This document shows positions 49,505 to 58,567 of a stretch of DNA of 64,000 bases, one piece after another. Each line of letters begins with the position of its first letter. Positions within the stretch are counted from its first letter, which is position 1. This DNA is from Hyphococcus aureus (GTDB lineage: Bacteria > Pseudomonadota > Alphaproteobacteria > Caulobacterales > Parvularculaceae): the NCBI RefSeq assembly GCF_042643165.1, contig NZ_JBHRSH010000001.1, forward strand, positions 2,418,001 through 2,482,000. The letters are read 5' to 3'. The position numbers and the translations under genes were made by a program. Under the pieces are notes generated by a model. That model searched no databases. It saw only the letters and a list, made by a program, of their open reading frames with translations, and had not been told where the DNA came from.

Positions 49505-50290
49505 TTAGCCCTTCACCGCCGTCAGCATGTAGTTGACGCTCACATCGTCGCCGATGCGCCAGATATCCATCAGCGGATTGTAAGTGACGCCCGCTTCCGC
49601 CGTGACGGTGAGCCCCGCGCGCGTCAGTGCAGACTTTGCTTCTTCGGGTTTGACGAACTTGCGCGGATCATGGGTGCCGGGGGGCAGCCAGCGCAGAACA
49701 TATTCAGCGCCGATCTTGGCGAGCGCGAGCGCTTTCAAGGTGCGGTTGAGCGTCGCCATCACCATCATGCCGCCGGGTTTGACGAGACCGGCCGAGGTTT
49801 TGAGGAACAGCTCCACATCCGCCACATGCTCAACGACTTCGAGATTGAGGACGATATCGAAAGGCGCGGTGTTTTCTTCGGCGAGGTTTTCGACCGTTGT
49901 TGCGCGATAGTCGATCTCGAGATTTGACGGCGCTGCGTGGGCCATCGCGGTTTTGATGTTGCGCTCGGATGCGTCGATAGCCGTCACCGCCGCGCCAAGG
50001 CGGCGCATGGGCTCAGCGACGAGGCCGCCGCCGCAACCGATATCGAGGAGGGAAAGCCCTTCCAGCGGTGATTTCGCCCGCCGGTCGCGCCCGAAATGGG
50101 CGCAGGCGCCGTCGCGAATATAGGCGAGGCGAACCGGGTTGAATTTGTGCAGCGGCTTGAATTTGCCGAACGGGTCCCACCACTCATCGGCGATGGCGGA
50201 GAACTTCCTGACCTCTTCAGGGTCGATTGTAGTGGCGCCGGAGCGTGAAGTTGCGCCGTCTTGCGTCGTTGTTAACCCAGACTGCGCCAT
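49505..50290 (-). CDS. ubiG: UbiG, bifunctional ubiquinone O-methyltransferase
   Basis: The 261-residue enzyme methylates the 2-polyprenyl-6-hydroxyphenol and demethylubiquinol intermediates of ubiquinone synthesis. It shows FSAIADEWWDPFGKFKPLHK (20 residues), the SAM motif LLDIGCGGGLVAEPM (about 85-100), EVVEHVAD, and the lipid-contact region LPPGTHDPRKFVKPEE. It is divergent from lysC. UbiK is encoded 37 kb away in the window. Confidence 0.95.
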   Translation of the reverse strand: MAQSGLTTTQDGATSRSGATTIDPEEVRKFSAIADEWWDPFGKFKPLHKFNPVRLAYIRDGACAHFGRDRRAKSPLEGLSLLDIGCGGGLVAEPMRRLGAAVTAIDASERNIKTAMAHAAPSNLEIDYRATTVENLAEENTAPFDIVLNLEVVEHVADVELFLKTSAGLVKPGGMMVMATLNRTLKALALAKIGAEYVLRWLPPGTHDPRKFVKPEEAKSALTRAGLTVTAEAGVTYNPLMDIWRIGDDVSVNYMLTAVKG

Positions 50291-50396
50291 TTTTGATATT
50301 TCCTCGCTTGCGCCCGGGGGCGCTGCTTTCTAGAGATACGCCAGATTTGCGTCTCCGGCTGGCGGGGGCAAGAGGACATGAATTCGCAGGCGCAAT

Positions 50397-51662
50397 ATGG
50401 CCCGCATTGTAATGAAATTCGGCGGCACGTCAGTCGCCAATCTCGAGCGTATCCGCGCCGCGGCCGCCTTTGTGCGCCGCGAGGTCGACGCTGGCCATTC
50501 TGTGGCTGTTGTCGTCTCGGCCATGTCGGGCGAGACCAACCGGCTTGTGGGCTTGTGCGAAGAGGCCGGAGAGCCGGCGCCGGCGCTGGACGCCCGCGAT
50601 GTGGAGTATGACGCCGTCGTCGCCTCTGGCGAGCAGGTGACATCAGGCCTTTTGGCGCTCGTGATGCAAAATCTCGGCTATCGCGCCCGGTCCTGGCAGG
50701 GCTGGCAGATCCCGTTGAAGACGGATATGGCGCATGGCAAGGCCCGTATCGCCGACATTGAAGGCGATGCGCTGGGTGAGGCCATCGATAATGGTGAAAT
50801 CGCCATATGCGCCGGCTTTCAGGGGATCGCGCCGGATCAACGCATCGCCACTTTAGGACGCGGCGGTTCAGACACCTCCGCTGTCGCCATCGCCGCTGCG
50901 ATCGGTGCCGCGCGTTGTGATATCTATACTGATGTGGACGGCGTCTATACGACCGATCCGCGCCTGACAAAGCAGGCGCGCCGGATCAGCAGGATTTCTT
51001 TTGAAGAAATGCTGGAAATGGCGTCCGTGGGCGCCAAAGTTTTGCAGACCCGCTCGGTGGAGCTCGCCATGCGCTATAAGATGCCGGTGCGGGTGCTTTC
51101 GAGCTTTGACCCGCCCGACGCGCCGGGCCCCGGCACGCTCATCTGCGATGAGGATGATATTGTGGAAGAAAACATTGTCACGACTGTTACGCCCGATTTC
51201 AACGAGGCGAGCATCACCATTCTCGCTGTGCCTGATGAACCGGGCCGCGCCGCGGGGATTTTCAACGCGCTCGCAGCTGCGAACATCAACATTGATATGA
51301 TTGTGCAGAGCGCCTCGCGCGAGTCCGGATTCGCCAACATCTCTTTCACCACGAAAGAGGGCGACCTTGACCGCGCCATGAAAGTGCTCTCTGAAGAGCA
51401 GCCGAAAATTGGCTTTAAGGCGATGCAGTCCGATCGCAATGTCGCGAAGGTTTCTGTCATCGGTCTTGGCATGAAGAGCCATGCCGGCGTGGCGGCGACC
51501 ATGTTCCGCGCCCTTGCCGAGAAAGGCATCAATATTCAGAATATCTCCACCTCCGAGATCAAGATCAGTGTTCTGATCAATGCGGACGCCGCTGAATATG
51601 CTGTGCGGGTGCTGCATGATGCGTATGGTCTGGATAAACTGCCCCAAGCCGCGCAGGGCTGA
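50397..51662 (+). CDS. lysC: Aspartate kinase
   Basis: The 421-residue enzyme phosphorylates aspartate at the head of lysine, threonine and methionine synthesis. The kinase domain has KFGGTSVA at the start, RGGSDTSAVA and DIYTDVDGVYTTDPR (about 170-185). Two ACT domains (about 265-420) handle feedback by amino acids; EPGRAAGIF and SHAGVAATMFRALAEKG are the ligand sites. The start is preceded only by a weak binding site. Position beside ubiG and before ptsP is the common alphaproteobacterial order. Confidence 0.96.
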   Translation: MARIVMKFGGTSVANLERIRAAAAFVRREVDAGHSVAVVVSAMSGETNRLVGLCEEAGEPAPALDARDVEYDAVVASGEQVTSGLLALVMQNLGYRARSWQGWQIPLKTDMAHGKARIADIEGDALGEAIDNGEIAICAGFQGIAPDQRIATLGRGGSDTSAVAIAAAIGAARCDIYTDVDGVYTTDPRLTKQARRISRISFEEMLEMASVGAKVLQTRSVELAMRYKMPVRVLSSFDPPDAPGPGTLICDEDDIVEENIVTTVTPDFNEASITILAVPDEPGRAAGIFNALAAANINIDMIVQSASRESGFANISFTTKEGDLDRAMKVLSEEQPKIGFKAMQSDRNVAKVSVIGLGMKSHAGVAATMFRALAEKGINIQNISTSEIKISVLINADAAEYAVRVLHDAYGLDKLPQAAQG

Positions 51663-51694
51663 GTTCAGCCCCCGCGCGTAGCGAATAGGCTGCG

Positions 51695-53986
51695 ATGAGT
51701 ATTGAGAAAACACGCCCGCCTCATGGCGGACATGGCGAACAGGGCATCACCGTGCTCCTGAAGCGTATGCGCGATGCTGTCGCGCATGACACCAGCGCTC
51801 AGGAACGCCTTGACCTGTTGACCAAGGTTATCGCCAGCCATGTGGTTGCGGATGTGTGCTCAATCTATCTGCGCCGTCCCGACGATGTCCTGGAATTATA
51901 CTCCACCGAAGGTTTGAACCCGCAGGCGGTTCACAAGACTCGCCTCGGTTGGGGCGAAGGTCTGGTCGGTCTTGTGGCGAAACGCGCGAGTCCCATGGTG
52001 ACCGCCGAGGCGCCGAAACATCCAGCCTTCTCCTACCGGCCGGAAACGGGTGAAGATCCGCTGCATTCATTCCTCGGCGTGCCGCTGATCCGGTCGGGCA
52101 AGACACTTGGCGTGCTCGTCGTTCAGAACAAGGCGTCGCGCGAATACACTCATGAGGAAATCGAAGCGGTGCAGGCGGTGGCGACGTTGCTCGCCGAGAT
52201 CGCCGCCTCGGGCGAACTCTTAAGCCAGGAAGAGACCGAAGTTGTCGGCGCGATGCTGCATCGCCCGGAAAAACTCAAGGGCTTTGGCATTGTTTCCGGC
52301 ATCGCCATCGGCAAGGCGGTCTTCCTTCAGCCGCCGGCGCCCAAGCACAAGGTCTTTGCGCAAAATCCGGCGGCGGATGCGGCGCGCCTTGAAGACGGTC
52401 TCAACGATCTGCGCCAGTCCGTTGACGCCATGCTCGCCACCAACGCCTCGTTGAGCGGCGTGTCGCGCGAAGTGCTCGAGACCTATCGCCTGTTCGCTTA
52501 TGACCGCGGCTGGAAAGATCGCCTGCGCGCCGCCGTGTTTTCTGGGCTTACCGCCGAATCGGCGGTGGAGCAGGTGAAGGCGGAAAACCGCGCCCGGCTG
52601 TCGCAATCGCGCGATCCCTATCTGCGTGAGCGCATGCACGATCTGGACGATCTTTCGAACCGGCTTTTGCGCCATCTTTCCGGCGACCAGAATGTCGGCC
52701 AGCGTGCGCTTTATGATGAGACCATTCTCATCGCCCGCACCATGGGCCCTGCGGAGCTTCTGGAATATGACCGCAACCGGCTGAAGGGGCTTGTGCTCGG
52801 CGAGGTGTCCGCGACGTCTCATGTTGCGATTGTCGCGCGCGCGCTGAAGCTGCCCATGGTCACTGGCGCGCCCGAAGCGATCGATCTGGCGGAGGAGGGC
52901 GATGCGACGCTGATCGACGGCGAGGCCGGCGAGATCCACATCCGTCCGTCGCCGGAAACGCTTGAAGACTTCCGTGGCAAACAAACCCGTTATCGCGAAG
53001 TCGAAGCCAGTTATGTCAGCGAGAAAAGCCTCGCTTCGCGGACCAAGGACGGCGAAGACGTTGCGATCATGATGAATGCGGGTCTTGCGCTCGACATGCC
53101 GTTTCTCGAACAGACCGGCGCCGAAGGGGTGGGCCTGTTCCGCACCGAGCTGCAATTCCTGATAGGGTCGCAATTGCCGAGCGTCGCCTCGCAGGAGGCG
53201 CTTTATCGTGAGGCGCTAGACCTCGCTGGCGACAAGCCGGTGATCTTCCGCACGGCGGATATCGGCGGCGACAAGACCGCGCCTTATATGGATCACGGCA
53301 ATGAAGTGAACCCGGCCATGGGATGGCGCGGCGTGCGGATGGCGGTGGACCGGCCCGGCCTGATCCGGCCGCAGTTGCGCGCGCTTCTGTCCGCCGCGGC
53401 GGGGCGGACGTTGTGGGTGATGTTCCCCTTTGTCACGCTGCCGGGCGAGGTGGACGATATACGCGAGCTGCTGGATCGCGAGATCGACCGCTCCAGGCGC
53501 CGCGAAAAAGAATTGCCCAATGACGTGAAAATCGGCGCCATGATCGAAACCCCGGCGTCCGCCTGGCGGGCGGACCTGATCGCCGAGAAAGTCGATTTCC
53601 TGTCGGTGGGCGGCAACGACCTCGCGCAGTTTTATTTCGCCGCCGATCGCGATTCAGAACGGGTGCAGAGGCGCTACGATCCCATGAATCCGGGCTTTTT
53701 GAGCTTCCTGAAAAACACCGTGGAAAAAGTGTCCCGCACCGGGACGCCGCTTTCCTATTGCGGCGAGCAGACAGCGGACCCGGTGACGGCGGCGGCGCTG
53801 ATCGGCGTCGGCGTGCGCCTGTTCTCCTTGCCGGCGGCGTTCGTGGGACCGTTCCGCCGCCTTGTCCGCTCGCTTGACGCAAAAGCGACGGCCGAATGGC
53901 TCGACTCCAATATGAGCCAGCCGCAGGTGACGCTGCGCTCTTCTTTCAGGGAATATCTGAAAGACTCCGGCGTCGTGCTTGAATAA
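51695..53986 (+). CDS. ptsP: PtsP, enzyme I of the nitrogen-related PTS
   Basis: The 763-residue protein starts with a GAF domain (about 20-170), followed by the PEP-utiliser N, mobile and TIM-barrel domains of enzyme I. The active His lies in SATSHVAIVARAL (about 385). GVGLFRTELQFL and VGGNDLAQFYFAADRDSERV (20 residues) mark the PEP-binding barrel. It starts the phosphorelay to NPr and EIIA-Ntr that senses nitrogen via glutamine bound to GAF. It follows lysC by 32 bp and ends at the terminator 54039-54061. Confidence 0.95.
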   Translation: MSIEKTRPPHGGHGEQGITVLLKRMRDAVAHDTSAQERLDLLTKVIASHVVADVCSIYLRRPDDVLELYSTEGLNPQAVHKTRLGWGEGLVGLVAKRASPMVTAEAPKHPAFSYRPETGEDPLHSFLGVPLIRSGKTLGVLVVQNKASREYTHEEIEAVQAVATLLAEIAASGELLSQEETEVVGAMLHRPEKLKGFGIVSGIAIGKAVFLQPPAPKHKVFAQNPAADAARLEDGLNDLRQSVDAMLATNASLSGVSREVLETYRLFAYDRGWKDRLRAAVFSGLTAESAVEQVKAENRARLSQSRDPYLRERMHDLDDLSNRLLRHLSGDQNVGQRALYDETILIARTMGPAELLEYDRNRLKGLVLGEVSATSHVAIVARALKLPMVTGAPEAIDLAEEGDATLIDGEAGEIHIRPSPETLEDFRGKQTRYREVEASYVSEKSLASRTKDGEDVAIMMNAGLALDMPFLEQTGAEGVGLFRTELQFLIGSQLPSVASQEALYREALDLAGDKPVIFRTADIGGDKTAPYMDHGNEVNPAMGWRGVRMAVDRPGLIRPQLRALLSAAAGRTLWVMFPFVTLPGEVDDIRELLDREIDRSRRREKELPNDVKIGAMIETPASAWRADLIAEKVDFLSVGGNDLAQFYFAADRDSERVQRRYDPMNPGFLSFLKNTVEKVSRTGTPLSYCGEQTADPVTAAALIGVGVRLFSLPAAFVGPFRRLVRSLDAKATAEWLDSNMSQPQVTLRSSFREYLKDSGVVLE

Positions 53987-54038
53987 ATCACAGGTTAACG
54001 CATTCCTGCTTAAACATGGGTGATATTTCACCTTAAGG

Positions 54039-54061
54039 GCGCCATTCGGCGCGGCTTTTTT
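54039..54061 (+). terminator. Terminator after ptsP
   Basis: GCGCC (54039-54043) and GGCGC (54048-54052) form a stem with loop ATTC, followed by GGC and six Ts (54056-54061). It separates ptsP from the HTH-TonB gene and argues against starts of that gene before 54062. Confidence 0.7.
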
Positions 54062-54121
54062 GCTATGCTGCGAAAAGCCGGGATTCGAAGGCGAGTGCGA
54101 AAAAGGGCGCAGGACGCAAAG

Positions 54122-54946
54122 ATGGCCAGCGGAGCGACAGCAAACGGATCAGCGGAAATTGTCGATATGGCGGATGCGCGGGCGCGGCTTGCGGCCGATG
54201 CTGGCGAGTTCGAAAATGTCGGCGCGCGGTTGGCCGCTGTTCGCGAAAGCCGGGGCGTTGATCTGCGCGAAGCCGCCGCCCGGACCCATATCCGCGAATC
54301 TCATCTGACGGCGATTGAAGCGGTGAATGCGAGCGGGCTTCCCGCGCGCCCCTATGCGCTGGGGTTTGTGCGCACCTATGCGGAATTTCTCGAACTCGAC
54401 GCCCGCGCGGTTGTTGAGCAGTTCAAATTCGACGCCGGCTACGACGCGCCCCAGAAAATTGAGACAGAAAAGTTTCGCGCCGGGGAAGAAGCCGCGGAAA
54501 CGCAAGGACGCGACATGTCGCTTCCGGTGTTTGTCGCGATTATCGCCTTCATCATCTGGAGCGCGTGGCAGATCACCCTGACCAGCAAAGTGACGCCGAT
54601 CGGGGAGGCGCCGGAAGCGGCGACCGTGGCGCCGGTGATTGAGACGCCAGCGCCGCCGCCGGTCGCCGGGGATCTGGTTGAGGCGCGTGTCATCGAGCGT
54701 ATCGAGCCGGTTTATCCCTATAGCTGCGCCTCCGGGGCGCAGGCGGCGGAGACGGTTACAGTTTCCTTCACCGTCACGGCCGCGGGCCGGATTTCCGGAG
54801 AACGGGTGGCGGGCTCCACCAATAGCTGTTTCGATGAGGCGTCGCTCAACGCCTTGCGCCGCTGGCGCTTTGAGCCGCAAAAGGTCGATGGGACGCCCAA
54901 ACCCGCCTATGATCAGATCCATGTTTTCCGTTTTGAGCGTCCGTAA
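54122..54946 (+). CDS. HTH-TM-TonB C-terminal fusion protein
   Basis: From the ATG at 54122 the protein has 274 residues; an ATG at 54065 would add 19 basic ones. A RodZ-like HTH_25 domain (about 35-105) has LAAVRESRGVDLREAAARTH (20 residues) and SGLPARPYALGFVRTYAEFL (20 residues). One membrane segment (about 138-155) and a Pro/Ala linker follow. The C-terminal TonB-like domain (about 195-274) has TVSFTVTAAGRISGERV and LNALRRWRFEPQKVDG. The HTH would be cytoplasmic and the TonB domain periplasmic. It may link envelope shape or transport to the cytoplasm; the role is inferred. Confidence 0.82.
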   Translation: MASGATANGSAEIVDMADARARLAADAGEFENVGARLAAVRESRGVDLREAAARTHIRESHLTAIEAVNASGLPARPYALGFVRTYAEFLELDARAVVEQFKFDAGYDAPQKIETEKFRAGEEAAETQGRDMSLPVFVAIIAFIIWSAWQITLTSKVTPIGEAPEAATVAPVIETPAPPPVAGDLVEARVIERIEPVYPYSCASGAQAAETVTVSFTVTAAGRISGERVAGSTNSCFDEASLNALRRWRFEPQKVDGTPKPAYDQIHVFRFERP

Positions 54947-55034
54947 AACGCGCACTCAGTAAGCTTTCGAACCGGCGAGGCCGCCATTTTGCGCGCCTTT
55001 GAGCCGGAGACAGGCTATGGCTGCATGAGCGGGG

Positions 55035-55063
55035 CTTGACTTCGCCGCCGGGCGCGCAATCTT
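55035..55063 (+). promoter_or_regulatory. Likely ispG promoter
   Basis: CTTGAC at 55035-55040 is a perfect match to the alphaproteobacterial -35. AATCTT at 55058-55063 follows after 17 nt as a moderate -10. It lies 54 bp before the ispG ATG. Confidence 0.5.
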
Positions 55064-55116
55064 GGCGGTGAATTTCCAGCGTATTTCAAGGCCCCGTACA
55101 GGCCAAGGCAGGTCCC

Positions 55117-56247
55117 ATGTCGTTACGTCCCTGGCGTGATATTGAACGCCGCAAATGCCGCCAGATTATGGTGGGCAATGTGCCTGTCGGCGGCGATGCG
55201 CCCATTGCTGTCCAGTCCATGACCAACACCCTGACCTCGGACGCGCAGGCGACGATCCGTCAGGTCAATGAGATCGCGGAGGCGGGCGCTGACATTGTGC
55301 GTGTTTCCTGCCCTGATGTGGAATCGACGAAGGCGCTGAAGGAAATCTGCGCCAATGTCCCGGTGCCGATCGTTGCGGATATCCATTTTCACTACAAGCG
55401 CGGGATCGAGGCTGCGGAAGCGGGCGCGGCTTGCCTGCGGATCAATCCGGGCAATATCGGTTCGGAAGAGCGCGTGCGCGAAGTCATCAAGGCAGCCAAG
55501 GACCATGGCTGCTCCATGCGCATCGGCGTCAATGGCGGGTCGCTCGAAAAAGACCTGCTCGAAAAATATGGCGAGCCGTGTCCTGAAGCGATGGTGGAAA
55601 GCGCGCTCGACCATGCAAAAATTCTTCAGGACAATGACTTTCACGAATTCAAGATTTCAGTGAAAGCCTCTGACGTCTTTCTGACGGTCGCCGCCTATCA
55701 CGCTCTCGCGGAAGCCATCGATTGCCCGCTGCATCTCGGCGTCACTGAGGCCGGCGGGTTGCGCATCGGTTCGGTGAAATCCGCCATCGGCATGGGCAAT
55801 CTTTTATGGGCGGGCATTGGCGACACGATCCGCGTGTCGCTTTCCGCCGACCCGGTGGAAGAGATCAAGGCCGGCTTCGATATTTTGAAATCGCTTAATC
55901 TGCGCCATCGCGGCGTCAATGTGATTTCCTGTCCGTCCTGCGCACGTCAGGGCTTCCAGGTGATTGATACGGTGGAGCAACTTGAAAAGCGGCTCGCGCA
56001 TATCACGACGCCAATGACGCTGTCGGTCATCGGCTGCGTCGTCAACGGGCCGGGCGAAGCGCGCGAAACTGATATTGGCTTTACAGGCGGCGGCGCCGGT
56101 AAAGAACACGGCATGATCTATCTTGACGGCGAAGTCGATCACCGCATCGACAACAGCGAAATTGTCGATCATCTCGTCGAACTTGTCGAAAAGAAAGCCG
56201 CAGAAATTCAGGCTGAAGAAGCCAAACAGTCCGTCGCCGCAGAGTAG
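55117..56247 (+). CDS. ispG: 4-Hydroxy-3-methylbut-2-enyl-diphosphate synthase
   Basis: The 376-residue iron-sulfur enzyme converts MEcPP to HMBPP in the MEP isoprenoid pathway. VGNVPVGGDAPIAVQSMTNT (20 residues) opens the barrel domain. The [4Fe-4S] ligands are two Cys in SCPSCARQGF (about 270), one in GCVVNGPGEA and a nearby Glu. The C-terminal tail is Glu/Ala-rich. The isoprenoid product supports the ubiquinone genes in this window. The terminator at 56265-56296 follows. Confidence 0.96.
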   Translation: MSLRPWRDIERRKCRQIMVGNVPVGGDAPIAVQSMTNTLTSDAQATIRQVNEIAEAGADIVRVSCPDVESTKALKEICANVPVPIVADIHFHYKRGIEAAEAGAACLRINPGNIGSEERVREVIKAAKDHGCSMRIGVNGGSLEKDLLEKYGEPCPEAMVESALDHAKILQDNDFHEFKISVKASDVFLTVAAYHALAEAIDCPLHLGVTEAGGLRIGSVKSAIGMGNLLWAGIGDTIRVSLSADPVEEIKAGFDILKSLNLRHRGVNVISCPSCARQGFQVIDTVEQLEKRLAHITTPMTLSVIGCVVNGPGEARETDIGFTGGGAGKEHGMIYLDGEVDHRIDNSEIVDHLVELVEKKAAEIQAEEAKQSVAAE

Positions 56248-56264
56248 CGATGCAACATTTTGGA

Positions 56265-56296
56265 CCGCGCGCGAGGAAGGCTTCGCGCGCGGTTTT
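56265..56296 (+). terminator. Rho-independent terminator after ispG
   Basis: CCGCGCGCGA (56265-56274) pairs perfectly with TCGCGCGCGG (56283-56292) and is followed by TTTTCTTATCTT. It is placed 18 bp after the ispG stop and 28 bp before prfA, so prfA should have its own promoter or rely on readthrough. Confidence 0.9.
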
Positions 56297-56323
56297 CTTA
56301 TCTTATAGAATGGAAATCCTTTC

Positions 56324-57397
56324 GTGATCCCCCAGGAAAAACTCGACGCGCTGGTCGCGAAATTCGAGAAAATCGAAAAAGCCATGTCGACCGCGTCCGG
56401 CGCCGAAGAGATCGTGCGCCTGTCAAAAGAGCATGGTGAACTCAAAAATGTCGTTGAGAAATCCCGCGAGCTCATCTCCGTGCGCAAGCAGATGGCGGAG
56501 CTGAAAGAGCTGTCCGAAGGCGACGACAAGGACATGGCCGAAATGGCCTATGACGAATTGCAGGAACTGAAGGAAAAAGCGCCGGAGATCGAGCACGACC
56601 TACAGATCATGCTGTTGCCGAAAGACAAGGCGGATGACTCATCGGTTATTCTTGAAGTGCGCGCCGGGACCGGCGGCGATGAAGCGGCGATTTTCGCCGG
56701 CGATCTCTTCCGCATGTATCAGCGTTACGCCCAGCTTCAGGGCTGGAAGATGGAGGTGCTGTCCGCCTCTGAGTCAGACAAGAACGGCTACAAGGAAATT
56801 CAGGCGAACATTTCCGGCGACGGCGTCTTCGCCAAGATGAAATTCGAAAGCGGCGTGCATCGCGTGCAGCGCGTCCCGGAGACTGAAACGCAAGGACGTG
56901 TTCACACCTCGGCGGCGACCGTTGCGGTGCTGCCCGAACCCGAAGACGTTGATATTGAGATCAATGACGCTGATCTGCGCATCGATGTGTTTCGCGCCTC
57001 TGGTCCCGGTGGCCAGTCGGTGAACACGACTGACTCCGCGGTGCGGATCACCCATGTGCCGACTGGCGTCGTCGTGATCCAGCAGGATGAAAAATCCCAG
57101 CACAAGAACCGCGCCAAAGCCATGAAGGTGTTGCGTGCGCGGCTCTATGACGCCGAGCGTGCGCGTGTGGACGCCGAACGCGCGTCGGCGCGCAAAGGCA
57201 TGGTGGGCACAGGCGACCGGTCTGAACGCATCCGCACCTATAATTATCCGCAAAGCCGCGTGACGGACCATCGCATTGGACTGACGCTGCACAATCTCGA
57301 TGAGATCATTCGCGGCGACGGTCTCGATCCGGTTATCGAAGCGCTGATTACGCAGGACCGCGCCGACCGTCTTTCCGCGATGCAGGAAGATGCCTGA
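56324..57397 (+). CDS. prfA: Peptide chain release factor 1
   Basis: The GTG-started, 357-residue RF1 recognises UAA and UAG. An N-terminal coiled region is followed by the domain with VLEVRAGTGGDEAAIFAGDL (20 residues). The catalytic SGPGGQSVNTTDSAVRITH segment has the GGQ motif (about 235), with Gln methylated by PrmC. The codon-reading RF1 motif region lies near HRVQRVPETETQGRVHTSAA (20 residues). prmC overlaps its end by 8 bp. Confidence 0.96.
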   Translation: MIPQEKLDALVAKFEKIEKAMSTASGAEEIVRLSKEHGELKNVVEKSRELISVRKQMAELKELSEGDDKDMAEMAYDELQELKEKAPEIEHDLQIMLLPKDKADDSSVILEVRAGTGGDEAAIFAGDLFRMYQRYAQLQGWKMEVLSASESDKNGYKEIQANISGDGVFAKMKFESGVHRVQRVPETETQGRVHTSAATVAVLPEPEDVDIEINDADLRIDVFRASGPGGQSVNTTDSAVRITHVPTGVVVIQQDEKSQHKNRAKAMKVLRARLYDAERARVDAERASARKGMVGTGDRSERIRTYNYPQSRVTDHRIGLTLHNLDEIIRGDGLDPVIEALITQDRADRLSAMQEDA

Positions 57398-58265
57398 CAA
57401 TAAAGCAGTTACGATTGGCGAGGCGCTCCGCCAGGGCGTAGCGTTTCTCGCCAATAGCGAAACTCCTCAGCTCGATGCGCGCATTTTATTGAAGCATGCT
57501 TTGTGTGCGGATGATAGCGCGCTGATCGCCCGCGCCAATGACATCTTGAGCGCGGCGGAGGCGGCGCTTTTCCAATCGCTTCTGGAGCGCCGCGCCAGGT
57601 CGGAGCCTGTCGCCTATATCACCGGCGAAAAGGAATTCTGGAGCCTGTCCTTCAAGGTGACCCCGGATGTTCTGATCCCGCGCGATGACAGCGGCGCGCT
57701 CGTTGAGGCGGCCATCAAGCGGCGGCGCCGCGATGAACCTTTAAGGATCGCCGATCTCGGAACGGGGTCGGGCTGTCTTCTCTGTGCGCTTTTGTCGGAA
57801 TTTCCTAATGCACAGGGAATCGGCGTCGACCGGTCAGAAGCGGCGCTGAAGATTGCAAAAACAAATGCGGCGGCGCTGGGATTTGTGGAGAGGGCGTCTT
57901 TCGCGGCCGGTGACTGGCTGGCGCCGCTGACAGGCGTCTTCGATCTCATTGTCGCCAATCCGCCCTATATCGCCGAGACCGAGGCGCCGGGCCTTTCCCC
58001 AGATGTTGCGGCCTATGAACCCCATGGCGCGCTATTCGCCGGAGCGGACGGGTTCGACGCCTATCGCGCCATCATTGGGCGATTGTCTCCCTTTCTCGCT
58101 CGGGGCGGCCTCGTTCTCATGGAATGCGGGTCGACCCAGACTGAGACTCTTGCGGCCATGCTGCAGGATCTGGCGCCTGAAAATGCAATATTTACCCTTT
58201 ATGATCTCGCTGGACGGCCCCGGGGCGCTGGATTCGACCTCAGAAAGGGAGAAAAAGGGGATTGA
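57390..58265 (+). CDS. prmC: PrmC, release factor glutamine methyltransferase
   Basis: The 291-residue enzyme methylates the GGQ glutamine of RF1 and RF2. A helical N-domain is followed by the SAM fold with IADLGTGSGCLLCALLSEFP (20 residues), and the catalytic NPPY motif (about 190). YEPHGALFAG and MECGSTQTETL match the family end. Overlap with prfA means the substrate and modifier are made together. Confidence 0.95.
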   Translation: MPDNKAVTIGEALRQGVAFLANSETPQLDARILLKHALCADDSALIARANDILSAAEAALFQSLLERRARSEPVAYITGEKEFWSLSFKVTPDVLIPRDDSGALVEAAIKRRRRDEPLRIADLGTGSGCLLCALLSEFPNAQGIGVDRSEAALKIAKTNAAALGFVERASFAAGDWLAPLTGVFDLIVANPPYIAETEAPGLSPDVAAYEPHGALFAGADGFDAYRAIIGRLSPFLARGGLVLMECGSTQTETLAAMLQDLAPENAIFTLYDLAGRPRGAGFDLRKGEKGD

Positions 58266-58567
58266 AATGCGCGGGACACACACTATCATGGTTCTCAAGA
58301 CAGGGGTTCAACGCCTTCGACTTGCTTGAATCTTCGGCGGCCCGGTCTTGCATCCGACCATCGTCCGGTTTTGGCGTGATCCGTTGGGGATTGCTTTGCC
58401 CGGAAACAGTCGGCGCTGACCCCGCAGCCTTGCTGCGCCAGGAACAAGACAATCGCATGAAGAAACGGGCGGGCCCGATTCTCCGCCGTTAGCTGGAAAG
58501 ACTGTTTTCATCGCGAAAAGACGGGAAGCCCCCGCTTTTCGGAAGGGGAATTGTTAAAGGTACTCAT
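58266..58567 (+). other. 302-bp leader region upstream of DUF4167, no gene
   Basis: No frame looks coding. Several hairpins are visible: CGCAG/CTGCG near 58424-58438, GGCGG/CCGCC near 58470-58489 and CGAAAAG (58514-58520) with CTTTTCG (58535-58541), which sits just before the ribosome binding site AAAGG. The interval may be a structured leader or encode a small RNA. I vaguely recall a rhizobial alpha-r family RNA in a comparable prmC interval but cannot confirm it. Confidence 0.45.

Noticed and set aside
54001..54030. CtrA-type TTAA-N7-TTAA site near the end of ptsP
   Set aside because: The two TTAA boxes near 53995-54014 are 11 nt apart instead of 7.
54020..54121. Earlier start for the HTH-TonB gene
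   Set aside because: A start at 54020 would lie inside the ptsP terminator; the frame before 54065 is therefore not translated from there.
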